In this document: one piece after another, positions 34,869 through 43,691 of the stretch
Position numbering within the stretch: the stretch's first letter is position 1
How the letters are laid out: each line of letters starts with the position of its first letter
From: JAUIET01 sp045106985
GTDB taxonomy: Bacteria > Pseudomonadota > Gammaproteobacteria > Pseudomonadales > JAUIET01
Direction of reading: 5' to 3'
Length of the DNA stretch: 64,000 nucleotides
Assembly (NCBI GenBank): GCA_045106985.1
Contig: JBGCFQ010000033.1
Location: 1-64,000, forward strand
The notes under the pieces: model-generated
The model's input: the letters and a program-made list of their open reading frames with translations, nothing else
Told to the model about the DNA's origin: nothing
Database searches by the model: none
Made by a program: the position numbers and the translations under genes

Positions 34869-35984
34869 CTAGTTGCGGATCGATGGGCTTTCGACCATTT
34901 TGGAGCCTATAAATGATTGCCCATCCAGCTGTTCAGCAATGAAAGGTGGGATTTGCATGCCAAGGTGTTGGGCAATCGATGGCAGAATGTCAACGATGGC
35001 TGGATTCTCAGTAAATCGTGGCTCAAGGTGCGAAGAGTTGCTTGCAATCCACGTTGTGCGTTCGCGAAGGCTCTGCCCGCCATGGCCTCTGCCGCTTTTT
35101 GAGTCTCGACCGTGGTCTGTTGTTACAACAATTAGCCAGTCTTCATTGTGTGCCCGGGTCCTGGCTTGAATGGCTTTCCAGATGGCGCCTACCTGATCGT
35201 CGGCAAGCTTAACCGCCGCATTTTGCCTTTGGCCATCACCAAAAACATGGCTTACATCGTCAGTGTATTGCAGGTATACCCATGATAGGTCTGGGCCTTC
35301 GGCCTCAACATAGCGGGCTGCCTCGGCAGCTACCAGCTCGTCAATGTCGCGGATGTAGCCTGACATCAAGTCGTGTGGAAATCGCTGTTTGTCGAGTTCA
35401 AAGCCGTCAAAGCCGTAGTCTATCTTCACTCCTCCTGCTTGCTCCAAGCCATCGCCCACGAGAATTGTTCGATTGTCTTGCCAGGTTGAGAACAGAGCGG
35501 TGCTTAATGGTGGCTGTTGCACTTTTGCGATTCGAAAAATGTCCCAGTACCGGTAGTTAACTTCTTTTGGGGAATTGGTATAGACATTGTGTTTATTTGC
35601 CCAGGTACCAGTGATCAAGCTTTGGTAGCCGACGGAAGAAACAGTAGGCGACTCGCTTTCTGTGCCAATCTTGCCACCAACGTAGGCCCTGGTGTAGCCA
35701 CCTTCGCCAGCGATCGCGTCAATGTTAGGTGTTTGCGTGGCTTCGATTACATCAGCGGGTATACCGTCGATAATAATAAATAAGGCCTTCGGTGTTTGTT
35801 CAACTCGCGTAGGATGCTCGGCCGCTGTGGCGGCGATATAGCTGCTGCTAGCAAGAGCCAGGCATACTACTATGTACTCCTTGAGGCCAAGAGACCTGAC
35901 TTTATGAAACCCGAGTCGAAGAAAGCTGAGACGAAAATTAGTGTGCATAAGGTGTACCGACCGATCCTGTTGGCTATTACCCAT
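34869..35984 (-). CDS. Exported alkaline-phosphatase-superfamily phosphodiesterase
   Basis: 371-aa protein of the nucleotide pyrophosphatase/phosphodiesterase branch. After an N-terminal hydrophobic segment (YIVVCLALASSSYIAATA, about 38-55) the metal site begins with FIIIDGIPADVI, the nucleophile region is TESESPTVSSVGYQSLITG, and later metal ligands lie in YLQYTDDVSHVFGD and TTDHGRDSKSGRGHGG. It should hydrolyse a phosphodiester or phosphonate in the periplasm. The start is uncertain: M1 at 35984 or M13 at 35948 both leave a long N-terminus before the signal segment. Single-gene unit. Confidence 0.85.
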   Translation of the reverse strand: MGNSQQDRSVHLMHTNFRLSFLRLGFHKVRSLGLKEYIVVCLALASSSYIAATAAEHPTRVEQTPKALFIIIDGIPADVIEATQTPNIDAIAGEGGYTRAYVGGKIGTESESPTVSSVGYQSLITGTWANKHNVYTNSPKEVNYRYWDIFRIAKVQQPPLSTALFSTWQDNRTILVGDGLEQAGGVKIDYGFDGFELDKQRFPHDLMSGYIRDIDELVAAEAARYVEAEGPDLSWVYLQYTDDVSHVFGDGQRQNAAVKLADDQVGAIWKAIQARTRAHNEDWLIVVTTDHGRDSKSGRGHGGQSLRERTTWIASNSSHLEPRFTENPAIVDILPSIAQHLGMQIPPFIAEQLDGQSFIGSKMVESPSIRN

Positions 35985-36185
35985 TCTTGTAAAACAGTGT
36001 GCTTTGGCGTCAGAGCCTAACCGGCGCGCACAAGGAAGTCGAGCCGGATTATGAGCTGCGAGCTGGCACAGCGACAGAAAAAATTTGCTTAAGACCGCTG
36101 CTGTTTACAACAGAGTTAATTAGGTTTACGTATACTGGTTGATAAATACATCCCCAACGCTTACTACCACCTATCAGAGAGATCT

Positions 36186-36746
36186 GTGCTCGCCGTCCTG
36201 AAACGAATACTTGTATCGAGAACGTTAATAACCTTCGTTGGTTTTTGCGCTGTTGCCTTGATAATAACTACATGGGTAGATTCAATAGGTGGTTATGACA
36301 CCTTGCGACAGCGTTATGGTTTGCTGGCACCCACTTTGTCTGTTTTAACTTTGGCAGTGTTCGCGGTAACCCCTTTCCCCTCTGACTTCATTAGCATTGC
36401 CAGTGGCGCTATGTACGGCTTTTGGCCTGGTGTATTGGTGAGCTGGATTGGTTGGTACCTTGCGGCCGTTGTTGAATTTACTATTGGTCGCAGAAGTAGG
36501 GCGGATTTCCCTGTCGATGATTGGCTCACCAAACTACCGGCTTGGTTGCAGAGTGTTCCCGTTCACCATCCCGTTTTTCTTATTTGCTCCCGCTTTATCC
36601 CCTACGCTGGCGGGCACATCGCCACCTTGATTCCGGGCGCTCTTGGTGTACACCCAGTGCGCTTTGCCTGGTGTGCTGCTATCTCCATCGTACCTCTGGC
36701 GCTTCTTATGGCTGGCATAGGCGCCGGCCTGCTATCACTCCTTTAA
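36186..36746 (+). CDS. VTT-domain (TVP38/DedA-like) membrane protein
   Basis: 186-aa inner-membrane protein of the VTT/SNARE-associated (DedA-related) family. About five hydrophobic segments, with the family core FPSDFISIASGAMYGFWPG and FICSRFIPYAGGHIATLIPG, where a glycine/proline-rich re-entrant loop is expected. Some relatives act in phospholipid or undecaprenyl-phosphate flipping. The start is a GTG at 36186 with AGAGAG upstream. Its last 12 bp overlap the end of the convergent serine hydrolase. Confidence 0.82.
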   Translation: MLAVLKRILVSRTLITFVGFCAVALIITTWVDSIGGYDTLRQRYGLLAPTLSVLTLAVFAVTPFPSDFISIASGAMYGFWPGVLVSWIGWYLAAVVEFTIGRRSRADFPVDDWLTKLPAWLQSVPVHHPVFLICSRFIPYAGGHIATLIPGALGVHPVRFAWCAAISIVPLALLMAGIGAGLLSLL

Positions 36747-37925
36747 GCGAAAGTAAATCTTACTGATCTTCGCAGCAAAGTCTTCAGCATCCAATTCAGT
36801 GCTGTTGCAAAAAACTATTGATGAAAATTGCTGCTTGGGAAAGCGCTCAAAGAAAGTATTCACCCCAAGCCAGCCGCCGCTGTGTCTAAAGGAACGCCTG
36901 CCTTTTTGCTCACTAATGAATTGACCATTCGCGTATAAAACGTCGTATTCTTTCTTATCTCTGTCACTATTAGGTGTGTTTAACCGCTGTATGATTTGCT
37001 CTGGGTTTTTGCCAATTTTTGGCTTAAGAAAGTTCTGGTCCCACTTGAACATATCGTCGATTGTTGTGTGTAGCCCACCATCGCCCACCCAGAACAAATT
37101 GGTCATATCCGTAACATAACGATCATCCTCAGCTTGCCGATAGCCGCTGGCACGGTTCACCACTATCTCTGTTGGTAAATCACTAAAAAACGTTTGGTTC
37201 ATACCAAGCGGTTTGAATATTCGCTTATCAGCGTATTGCCTGAGACTTTCTCCTGATACCTCCTCTACCAGCATCGACAGCAGAAAATAGGCCAAATTGC
37301 TGTACTCCCACTTCTGATACGGTGGATGACGCAAAGGCACTTCTTTTACAACATTATAAAATTCTTCAATACTCAAGTAATCTTCATTTCCTAAGCGAAA
37401 CGGGCCGCCCGCAACAGAACGAAGATTCAGTCCTGCGGATTCTGCATTATCCGGGTTTGAGATGAAGTCGTAGTCTGCCATTCCACTAAAATGGCCAAGC
37501 ATAGAATTGATGCTGATCTTAGTGCCGTAGTCCTTTAATTCAGGTAGATAGCTTCGAATATCTTCATCCAAAGTGAGCTTGCCTTCTTCGGCCAATAGCA
37601 ACACTGACAATGCCGTAAACTGCTTCGACACGGACGCTATTCTGTGAACATTATTGCCATCGAGTGCTACGCTGAGCTCCAAATTAGCAAGCCCATAGCC
37701 TCGCTTATGAATTAGCTTGCCCTTCTCGATAACCCCTACAGAACAGCCTGGCGTATCAGGCCCTATTTTTTTGGAGAATAGTTCGTCTACGCGATCATTA
37801 AAATCCTTGCCGCTCGCAAAGGTGGATAGAAGGCATAACGCCAATGTAGGCAAAAGCCAAATAAAAATGGCCTCGTGCCTTATTCTATCGCTTTGTGGTG
37901 AATCGCTTGAGTTTTGTAAACGCAT
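36735..37925 (-). CDS. Exported serine hydrolase, class C beta-lactamase family (second copy)
   Basis: 396-aa periplasmic hydrolase of the same superfamily as the protein at 281-1609 but clearly a different subgroup. Signal-anchor or signal peptide at 19-38, nucleophile motif SVSK (S98, K101), second motif YSN in KWEYSNLAYFLLS, and a HSGG box (FRHSGGWLGVNTFF) in the usual KTG position. HSGG replaces KTG in many esterases and D-aminopeptidases of the family. Substrate unknown. It converges with the VTT gene, overlapping by 12 bp. Confidence 0.86.
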   Translation of the reverse strand: MRLQNSSDSPQSDRIRHEAIFIWLLPTLALCLLSTFASGKDFNDRVDELFSKKIGPDTPGCSVGVIEKGKLIHKRGYGLANLELSVALDGNNVHRIASVSKQFTALSVLLLAEEGKLTLDEDIRSYLPELKDYGTKISINSMLGHFSGMADYDFISNPDNAESAGLNLRSVAGGPFRLGNEDYLSIEEFYNVVKEVPLRHPPYQKWEYSNLAYFLLSMLVEEVSGESLRQYADKRIFKPLGMNQTFFSDLPTEIVVNRASGYRQAEDDRYVTDMTNLFWVGDGGLHTTIDDMFKWDQNFLKPKIGKNPEQIIQRLNTPNSDRDKKEYDVLYANGQFISEQKGRRSFRHSGGWLGVNTFFERFPKQQFSSIVFCNSTELDAEDFAAKISKIYFRLKE

Positions 37926-38257
37926 ACTATCCGGTACCTTCCCGCGGGGTTTTGGACGGAGTTGAGCAATACAGTATTTGCAATAGGCGGCTTGTGCAAT
38001 ATCTTAAAATCACAGTGCAGAGGAAAGCTGATCTGCAGCAGCGAGTCTGATTTTTTCTTAGCAAAATTCGATAACATCGCGACGTGGCGAAGTTAGCATA
38101 TCGAGGCAGGAAGTTTAGCCGCTGCTGCTTCCATCGTAACGGCCAGCATATGGCCCCTTTACTTTAGGACGACAGTAGGCGCTTACAGGTTCTTAGGTGG
38201 GATTGAAAAGTACAGCGTTTAAGCGCGTAAACTCAAGCCTGCAAGCTACAGCGAGCG
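37926..38257. other. Intergenic region, nothing recognised
   Basis: 332 bp between the serine hydrolase start and the small winged-helix-like gene. No ORF with coding character, RNA gene or clear hairpin terminator was seen; it must hold the promoter of the serine hydrolase. Confidence 0.5.
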
Positions 38258-38506
38258 CTATGGCTGAGATAGGCTATTAATACGATCAATGAACTCCCTA
38301 CCTTGTTTGGTGATGCTGACGCGTCCAGACGCAGTATCGCGCTTAAGTACTTCGCAGCGTTCCAGCTTGGCCAGTTGCTCAGGCGTAGCGCCATCCGTGC
38401 TGCCGTGCTTGTCTATGCTGCTTAGCGCATCCCAGGCATTCACGTTCAGGTGCTTATGAAGCCCATTGGCTGGGTAGTGCTTGAGAGCGTTTTCGAGTAA
38501 TAGCAT
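38258..38506 (-). CDS. Small winged-helix-like protein
   Basis: 82-aa protein without a recognised family. The second half (ATPEQLAKLERCEVLKRD, then RVSITKQGREFIDRI) has the helix-helix-wing-helix look of MarR/PadR-type winged helices, with a two-strand wing and a final amphipathic helix. The first half is helical and His-rich. It could be a small DNA-binding regulator, but is short for one. No operon partner. Confidence 0.5.
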   Translation of the reverse strand: MLLLENALKHYPANGLHKHLNVNAWDALSSIDKHGSTDGATPEQLAKLERCEVLKRDTASGRVSITKQGREFIDRINSLSQP

Positions 38507-38954
38507 AGCGGCGCAAAGTGACGGATAACTCTACAAGTTTAGTACGCTGCGCGATGGTTAATTAGTAATCAGACAGGCGGCACTCTAACTAACTGGCATA
38601 GCTCGACTTATGCGGCCGCACTTAACCATTATCGGGCACTGGTCATCGTCTTCAACGTCCGGTTCTTGACAGAAAATTGAGGCTTAACTAGGTTTTATAC
38701 GGCGCTCTAAAAACCCTTCGGCGAAGGTGTGTTGGGCGTGAAATACCCTGAAGCTAGCGACACCCGAGCACCAGAATTCGCAGCATGCGAATCATTCGTT
38801 TCCACAGTTTTGAGCAGATACGGATGACCCCCATAAGCAACGCGCTGGCAGATCGAATCATTGACTGACGAACTTTATGCTTCTGATAAAAGGCGATACC
38901 GGATTTTTACATTACAGAGACAGGCTGCGTCTTTAGGCTCGGCGACCATCTCCC
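38507..38954. other. 448-bp intergenic region
   Basis: No ORF or RNA gene seen. TTGACA at 38666-38671 resembles a -35 box, but the hexamer 17 bp on (TAGGTT) is a poor -10. A short hairpin CCTTCG-G-CGAAGG lies near 38708-38720. The promoter of the flippase gene should be here. Confidence 0.4.
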
Positions 38955-40418
38955 ATGTCAAATAAATTCCTTCAGAATGCCAGCTACTACAGCATCGCTT
39001 CCATATTTACGGTTGTTGCTAGCCTAGTATCTTTTCCAATACTGACTCGCGTGTTTGAAGTTTCTGAATACGGCTTACTCGGGCTTGTTACCGCTACAGT
39101 GCCAATGCTTGTGAGCATTGGTAAGATCGGCCTGCAGCACGCCAGCTTACGTCACTATGCCGAGATCAAATCCAAGACGTCAAAGTGGTCTCTTGATCAA
39201 TTCTATACAACGGTATATGGCTCGTTATTGCTGTCGGCGTTGTTAACTTTTGTGCTTTGGAATGTGGTAATTTACCTGTTCGGTATGGATGTTCTCGCCG
39301 ACGAATTGTTGTGTAGCCTGTTTGCAATCAGTAGCTATATTATTATTGTTAGAATACTTGAAAGCGTGATGATGAACATTCTTCGCGCAAAAGAGGAGGC
39401 GGGTAAGTACGCCTCTTACCTAATAGCAAAGCGTGCAGCCACTTTGCTCACTACGCTCTCAGTCTTGTTGCTCTACCAAGTAGACTTAGTGCTGTATATC
39501 ATCACGTTAACCGCGACGGAGTGTGCGGTTTTCCTGATCTACGCAAGCTTCCATGTACCTTTTGCATCGCTTCGCCCCAGGTTTTTTCAAACCAAATTAC
39601 TGCTAAGTATGATGGCGTTCGGAATACCGCTATTCGGGCAGGAAATAGCCGGGGCCTTAATCACGCTTACCGACAGATACGTCATTAATTTCTACGTAAA
39701 CGCGCAGCAGCTGGGCATTTATACGTCTGCTTATACCTTGGTTGATTACGCTCAAGGCATTATTACCACCGCTATAGTGGCTTCGGCATTACCCATATTT
39801 CTGCGCTTGCATTCAAATGAAGGTGAAGAATCTGCAAAGGCATTTATAGAGAATGCACTGCGAACCTATATTTGGGCCGCGGTGCCAATCGTCTTTCTCA
39901 TAGCAAGTGCTGGTGAAGCAGCTATTGCCTTTCTCGCCGGTGAAAAGTACTCGCAGGGTGCGTCGGTTATGCCGTGGATTGCGGTTGGAATGGCCTTGCA
40001 CGGCTCTTATGCAATTGTTTCTGCAGGGATATACCTTAGTAACAATACCTTGAAAATGTTCTACACGGTTGCAGTGATAGCCATTCTCAACCTTGTGCTT
40101 AACCTGATTTTTGTGCCGAAGTTCGGAATAACTGGTGCGGCTATAACCACGCTTGTTAGCTATTGCTGCAGCACAGTTGCCTATTATCAACTGAGCAAAA
40201 AGTACATGGACTTTCAGGTGCCGTGGCTATCCTTGCTGGCAGCCCTGGTGTCAGCTGTAGCAATGTTCTTTGCCTTAGAGTTATACGCTCCACAGAATAC
40301 TCTTCTAGAGCTTGTGTACAAAGGAGCTGTGGGAATCACCTTGTATGCGGCTTTGCTGATTGTTTTTGATGCGCATGCACGCCAACGCGTGGGAGAGATT
40401 CTAAAACGTTCTACATAA
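38955..40418 (+). CDS. Polysaccharide flippase (Wzx/RfbX-like, MOP superfamily)
   Basis: 487-aa inner-membrane protein with about fourteen hydrophobic segments. It starts LQNASYYSIASIFTVVASLVSFPILTRVFEVSEYG, the standard polysaccharide-biosynthesis-protein opening, and later has YVINFYVNAQQLGIYTSAYTL, which is typical too. It should move a lipid-linked glycan across the inner membrane. No glycosyltransferases flank it; the next gene, 143 bp on, is a PRMT-like methyltransferase. So it is an orphan flippase with an unknown cargo. Confidence 0.88.
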   Translation: MSNKFLQNASYYSIASIFTVVASLVSFPILTRVFEVSEYGLLGLVTATVPMLVSIGKIGLQHASLRHYAEIKSKTSKWSLDQFYTTVYGSLLLSALLTFVLWNVVIYLFGMDVLADELLCSLFAISSYIIIVRILESVMMNILRAKEEAGKYASYLIAKRAATLLTTLSVLLLYQVDLVLYIITLTATECAVFLIYASFHVPFASLRPRFFQTKLLLSMMAFGIPLFGQEIAGALITLTDRYVINFYVNAQQLGIYTSAYTLVDYAQGIITTAIVASALPIFLRLHSNEGEESAKAFIENALRTYIWAAVPIVFLIASAGEAAIAFLAGEKYSQGASVMPWIAVGMALHGSYAIVSAGIYLSNNTLKMFYTVAVIAILNLVLNLIFVPKFGITGAAITTLVSYCCSTVAYYQLSKKYMDFQVPWLSLLAALVSAVAMFFALELYAPQNTLLELVYKGAVGITLYAALLIVFDAHARQRVGEILKRST

Positions 40419-40561
40419 GAAAGTGTTAGGTGTTTAACGAAATACGAAGAAATATGGCCAAATCAGATGATTTTCTAAGGATAATTGGCAGCAAAACCTT
40501 ACGGTCACTACGCTTATTACAATGAAGAGGATGTGATCGGTACGACTGGGGGGAAGTAGAA

Positions 40562-41551
40562 GTGAGCAAATTAGGCAGCATTCGAAGTGTTGGTGCAAGA
40601 TCTATTAAAAGTATAGTGAAAGCGGTAGCTCCGTCGGTACGACAGCTATATCGTTCTGAAAATGCGGCCTGGTTTGGAGGCTATGGGTCGCAGGAGCAAA
40701 TGCTGGCCGACACCAGCCGAATGGATTTTTATGCTGGGGCAATCGCTCATCATGTGAATGCTGGAGATCGCGTTATCGATTTGGGCACAGGCACGGGTGT
40801 TCTGGCAGCATTCGCCTCACGTCAAGGCGCCTCAAAAGTCTACGCCTTAGATCATTCTGACATACTGGAAACAGCCATATTGTTGGGCAAGCACAATGCC
40901 CTGGAAAACATTGATTACGTTCAGGGGCATAGCTCCAAGTTTCAACTTGACGAGAAAGTTGATGTCATACTTCATGAGCAAATGGGCGAAGTGTTATTCG
41001 ATGAAGATATGGTCTTCAATATTATTGACTTGAGAGACCGCCTGCTAAAGCCGGGTGGACTAATATTACCGGGTAATTTTGATTTATTCTGCGAGCCGGT
41101 GAAAATAAAGGAAGATTCTCTCAGGCCTTTTATTTGGAATATGAATGTTCACGGTTTTGATTGCTCGCCTACCAAGCAGATGGTGCCTGGGGACCCCAGT
41201 TACTACCATTACAAAACGCATCCCGAGGCGGTTGATTACTCACTCTGTTCGGAAACGCCTGTGCTGTCGGTTGACTTGCATACCATCAATGAAAGCACTC
41301 TTGCCAGCACTCTAGAGTTCACTCATACGGTAGAGCACGCGGGCAGAATGGATGGTTACGCTGTTTATTTTCGAACCAAGTCAGGAAATGATCTGGAACT
41401 GCACACAGGTCCATTTGCGAAACCCAGGTGTAATTGTTGGACCGTTCGTATCCTTCGAACCGAGCCTGTTGAGTACAAACAAGGTGATGTCATTGAGGGC
41501 ACGCTTTCCGCCGAACACTGGCCGGCGCTCAATACCTGGAAGTGGACCTAA
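40562..41551 (+). CDS. PRMT-like SAM-dependent methyltransferase
   Basis: 329-aa protein with the protein-arginine-methyltransferase layout. SAM motif I is VIDLGTGTGVLAAFA (71-85), the acidic end of strand 2 is YALDHSD, and the double-E loop is HEQMGEVLFDED, whose E139 and E148 are nine residues apart as in PRMTs. The C-terminal half is a beta-barrel-like region. Bacterial PRMT homologues are uncommon and mostly uncharacterised. GTG start at 40562 after GGGGGAAG. It lies downstream of an orphan flippase; the target could be protein or a glycan-linked guanidino group. Confidence 0.78.
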   Translation: MSKLGSIRSVGARSIKSIVKAVAPSVRQLYRSENAAWFGGYGSQEQMLADTSRMDFYAGAIAHHVNAGDRVIDLGTGTGVLAAFASRQGASKVYALDHSDILETAILLGKHNALENIDYVQGHSSKFQLDEKVDVILHEQMGEVLFDEDMVFNIIDLRDRLLKPGGLILPGNFDLFCEPVKIKEDSLRPFIWNMNVHGFDCSPTKQMVPGDPSYYHYKTHPEAVDYSLCSETPVLSVDLHTINESTLASTLEFTHTVEHAGRMDGYAVYFRTKSGNDLELHTGPFAKPRCNCWTVRILRTEPVEYKQGDVIEGTLSAEHWPALNTWKWT

Positions 41552-41778
41552 AACCTCTGCTGCTTCACTGGAAGCTAGTACCTGCACAAACCTAATATAT
41601 CGGCCTTTATTGGTCCAAGCTTAGACTTCTTCGGACCAGAGGGGCTCTCTAGAGGGCTCAGCCGTGATATGATTGACGCATCGCCAATCGCTTCCCCTGC
41701 TTTCTTGCCCCTGCTTTCCTGGATTCTAAGAAGAGTGCTAAGTAACTAAGCCTGTCGAGCACAAAATGAGGATTATCC

Positions 41779-41967
41779 GTGTCAAAAACTAAGCAAACAG
41801 AGAGCGAAATTCACGCAAAAGCGTTGGAAGATTTCTTCAAACGCGGCGGCAAGATTGAGCACATAGAGAATGGCAAGAGTGGCCAGACCTATAAAAGCGC
41901 CTCCCAGACTGTGACAAATACGCCAGCTGCCGCGACTCCAACCACGCCAGCCAAGAATACGCCTTAG
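41779..41967 (+). CDS. SutA-like small protein
   Basis: 62-aa acidic/basic protein. The core HAKALEDFFKRGGKIEHIE resembles, from memory, the central segment of Pseudomonas SutA (an RNA-polymerase-binding factor active in slow growth), where AMEEFLSRGGKVQEIE is found. The flanks differ: here a Ser/Thr/Pro/Ala-rich tail, in SutA long acidic ends. GTG start with GAGGA upstream, and a strong terminator 24 bp after the stop, so it is probably a real single-gene unit. Confidence 0.62.
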   Translation: MSKTKQTESEIHAKALEDFFKRGGKIEHIENGKSGQTYKSASQTVTNTPAAATPTTPAKNTP

Positions 41968-41990
41968 GCGGTATTGCTCGCTGATGAATG

Positions 41991-42019
41991 AAAAAAGGGG
42001 AGCTTAGGCTCCCTTTTTT
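41991..42019. terminator. Bidirectional rho-independent terminator
   Basis: AAAAAAG then GGGAGC-TTAG-GCTCCC and TTTTTT. It ends the SutA-like gene on the plus strand and also the truncated gene on the minus strand, whose stop codon (42004-42006) lies inside the hairpin. Confidence 0.9.
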
Positions 42020-42360
42020 GGTTCTTTGTTATGGTCAGAGTCTGGGCAGAAGCAGAATTTTAAAAAAAAAGAGTTGGAGTCTAAAATATCTCTCTTAAGT
42101 TTGGTGAGTCGATCGTGAGAGTAGGTCATACGCTCCGGACTGCGAGACATAGCTGTTACCAAGTGGCCCCGAGCAAGCGCTAATTTAACGGTTTCAAGCC
42201 CAATGCCCTTAGTTCCTCCAACTATTAAAAGTTGCGGTGCTGACGGTGCTGCTTTTTTAAGACTAGGAGCAGCTAGCCCGCTGCTTGATAAATCAACGTC
42301 ACTGCTGCAAGCAGATAACATGGTCACGAAAAAAGCGAAAACCAAAAATTTTGATTTCAT
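42004..42360 (-). pseudogene. Truncated lipoprotein with Rossmann (SDR-type) start
   Basis: 118-aa reading frame with a lipoprotein signal (lipobox LSAC, C18), a linker, then a Rossmann start LLIVGGTKGIGLETVKLALARGH and RSPERM. A normal NAD(P)-binding protein of this kind runs for 200 or more residues; here similarity stops at KRDILDSNS, at a run of nine T (minus strand), followed by FFLKFCFCPDSDHNKE and a stop within the terminator hairpin. So the 3' part seems lost by deletion and the end is out of frame. A short functional protein is possible but less likely. Confidence 0.6.
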
Positions 42361-42690
42361 GGTGTAACTCTCCGTTGGTTGAGCGCCAGGAAGCTTTTGC
42401 GGTGTTAGTTCTAATTTAACTTGGCACTGTGTGGCATAGAGCTCAGGTTAGCTTCTGCGCATCTTGGACCTGTGTTTTCACAATCAGTCATCTCGGCAGC
42501 CACTGCTATCACAGCTAGCTTAGTTAAACCCAATAGTGACTACTAGCTATGGAGCTTACAATCGATGGGCCTCGGGGATTTCGAGAGTGCGATGGGTAGC
42601 GAAGTCGATAGTCGCTCTACTCAGACCCCGTAGTTAGCTAGATACGTTACAATTGTCATCTAAAGATGTAACGTTTAGGGAGAGACGTCG
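42361..42690. other. Intergenic region, nothing recognised
   Basis: 330 bp between the truncated lipoprotein gene and a divergent lipoprotein gene. No ORF, RNA gene or terminator seen; promoters for both neighbours are expected here. Confidence 0.45.
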
Positions 42691-43596
42691 GTGACGCTAA
42701 GTAAATTAAGAAGTGCCATTTACAGTCGAGTAGGATTCGCAGCCTTGTTAACGACATTCTGGCTCAGTGGCTGTGGCAGCGATGCAACAGAACCGTCAGC
42801 TGCATCAGCAAACGACGTCATGCCGGCCCCAGGTGCGCAAAGCAGCACTGCTACTAGCGCAAAATTGTGGGAGGGCGAACCGGCAGGGTATGAGTCACAG
42901 GGCGATCCAGCAAAAGATGATGCGGCCTTTTTGATCAGCTTGGGTCGCGTGTTGGCAGCGATCGGAAGAGCTGGCCACTACGATAAAGAAGAGGGAATGA
43001 GCAACCCGTTTACCTCTGAAGTGCTAGCAGAGTATTCCGCGATAGACCCTGTTGTAAGCGGTAAATCCAGCGCCAACTTGTCGCTGCAGCCCTTATTGTC
43101 AGAAGTAGCCTCGCCCGCATCGTTCGTCACAATAATGGACGGCAGTTCGTCAAAGCGTATGGAACGCAATGCGATTCAAGTACAGCTAACAACATTGAAG
43201 GGGCGTATAGACGCGATAGTCACGGAGCGCTTCCCGTCAATCAAGTCATCGGCATTGGCTATGTCTGCTTTGCACCGCGAAGCGGGTGAATTACTAAAAA
43301 CAGGACTGTCAGCTGATGGGCAGGTAATAGACGTCACGCAATATCGAGATGCAAAAGAACTTATGGCCGCTGCCCTGCGCCTTCGTGTAAACAAGGTAAG
43401 TGTTTGTGATCGCAGCCGCGAAGCGATTGATCAATTGAAAGATCGCGGACCGTTGGGTGCGCTGTTAGACAGGCTGATTATTGTTTCTGAGCAGGGTACT
43501 TTGAACAGCAATGCGGGAGAGGTCTTCGAAGCTGCGCAGATGCTGGAACAGCTCGGTGCAAGCTTGCCAGATGACGACAGCGACATCTGCTCATAG
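42691..43596 (+). CDS. Hypothetical lipoprotein
   Basis: 301-aa protein with a lipoprotein signal ending in lipobox LSGC (C28), a low-complexity Ala/Ser/Pro linker to about residue 60, then a mostly helical domain (DDAAFLISLGRVLAAIGRAGHYDKEEG; ELMAAALRLRVNKVS). I do not recognise the family. Two late Cys (VCDRS and the terminal DICS) might pair. Probably anchored in a periplasmic leaflet. GTG start with AGGGAGA upstream. Single gene; function unknown. Confidence 0.75.
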   Translation: MTLSKLRSAIYSRVGFAALLTTFWLSGCGSDATEPSAASANDVMPAPGAQSSTATSAKLWEGEPAGYESQGDPAKDDAAFLISLGRVLAAIGRAGHYDKEEGMSNPFTSEVLAEYSAIDPVVSGKSSANLSLQPLLSEVASPASFVTIMDGSSSKRMERNAIQVQLTTLKGRIDAIVTERFPSIKSSALAMSALHREAGELLKTGLSADGQVIDVTQYRDAKELMAAALRLRVNKVSVCDRSREAIDQLKDRGPLGALLDRLIIVSEQGTLNSNAGEVFEAAQMLEQLGASLPDDDSDICS

Positions 43597-43691
43597 ATAG
43601 ATGATGCCCGAAATGCCTGGCGTGGCCATCTTTAGAGCGCCAAAGACCCACTTTCTGGCCCTTGCTTGAATAAAGAATTGTCTGATTTATT

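Noticed and set aside
38666..38694. TTGACA as a promoter of a small RNA
   Set aside because: The spacing-matched -10 (TAGGTT) is poor, and no terminator follows at a suitable distance.
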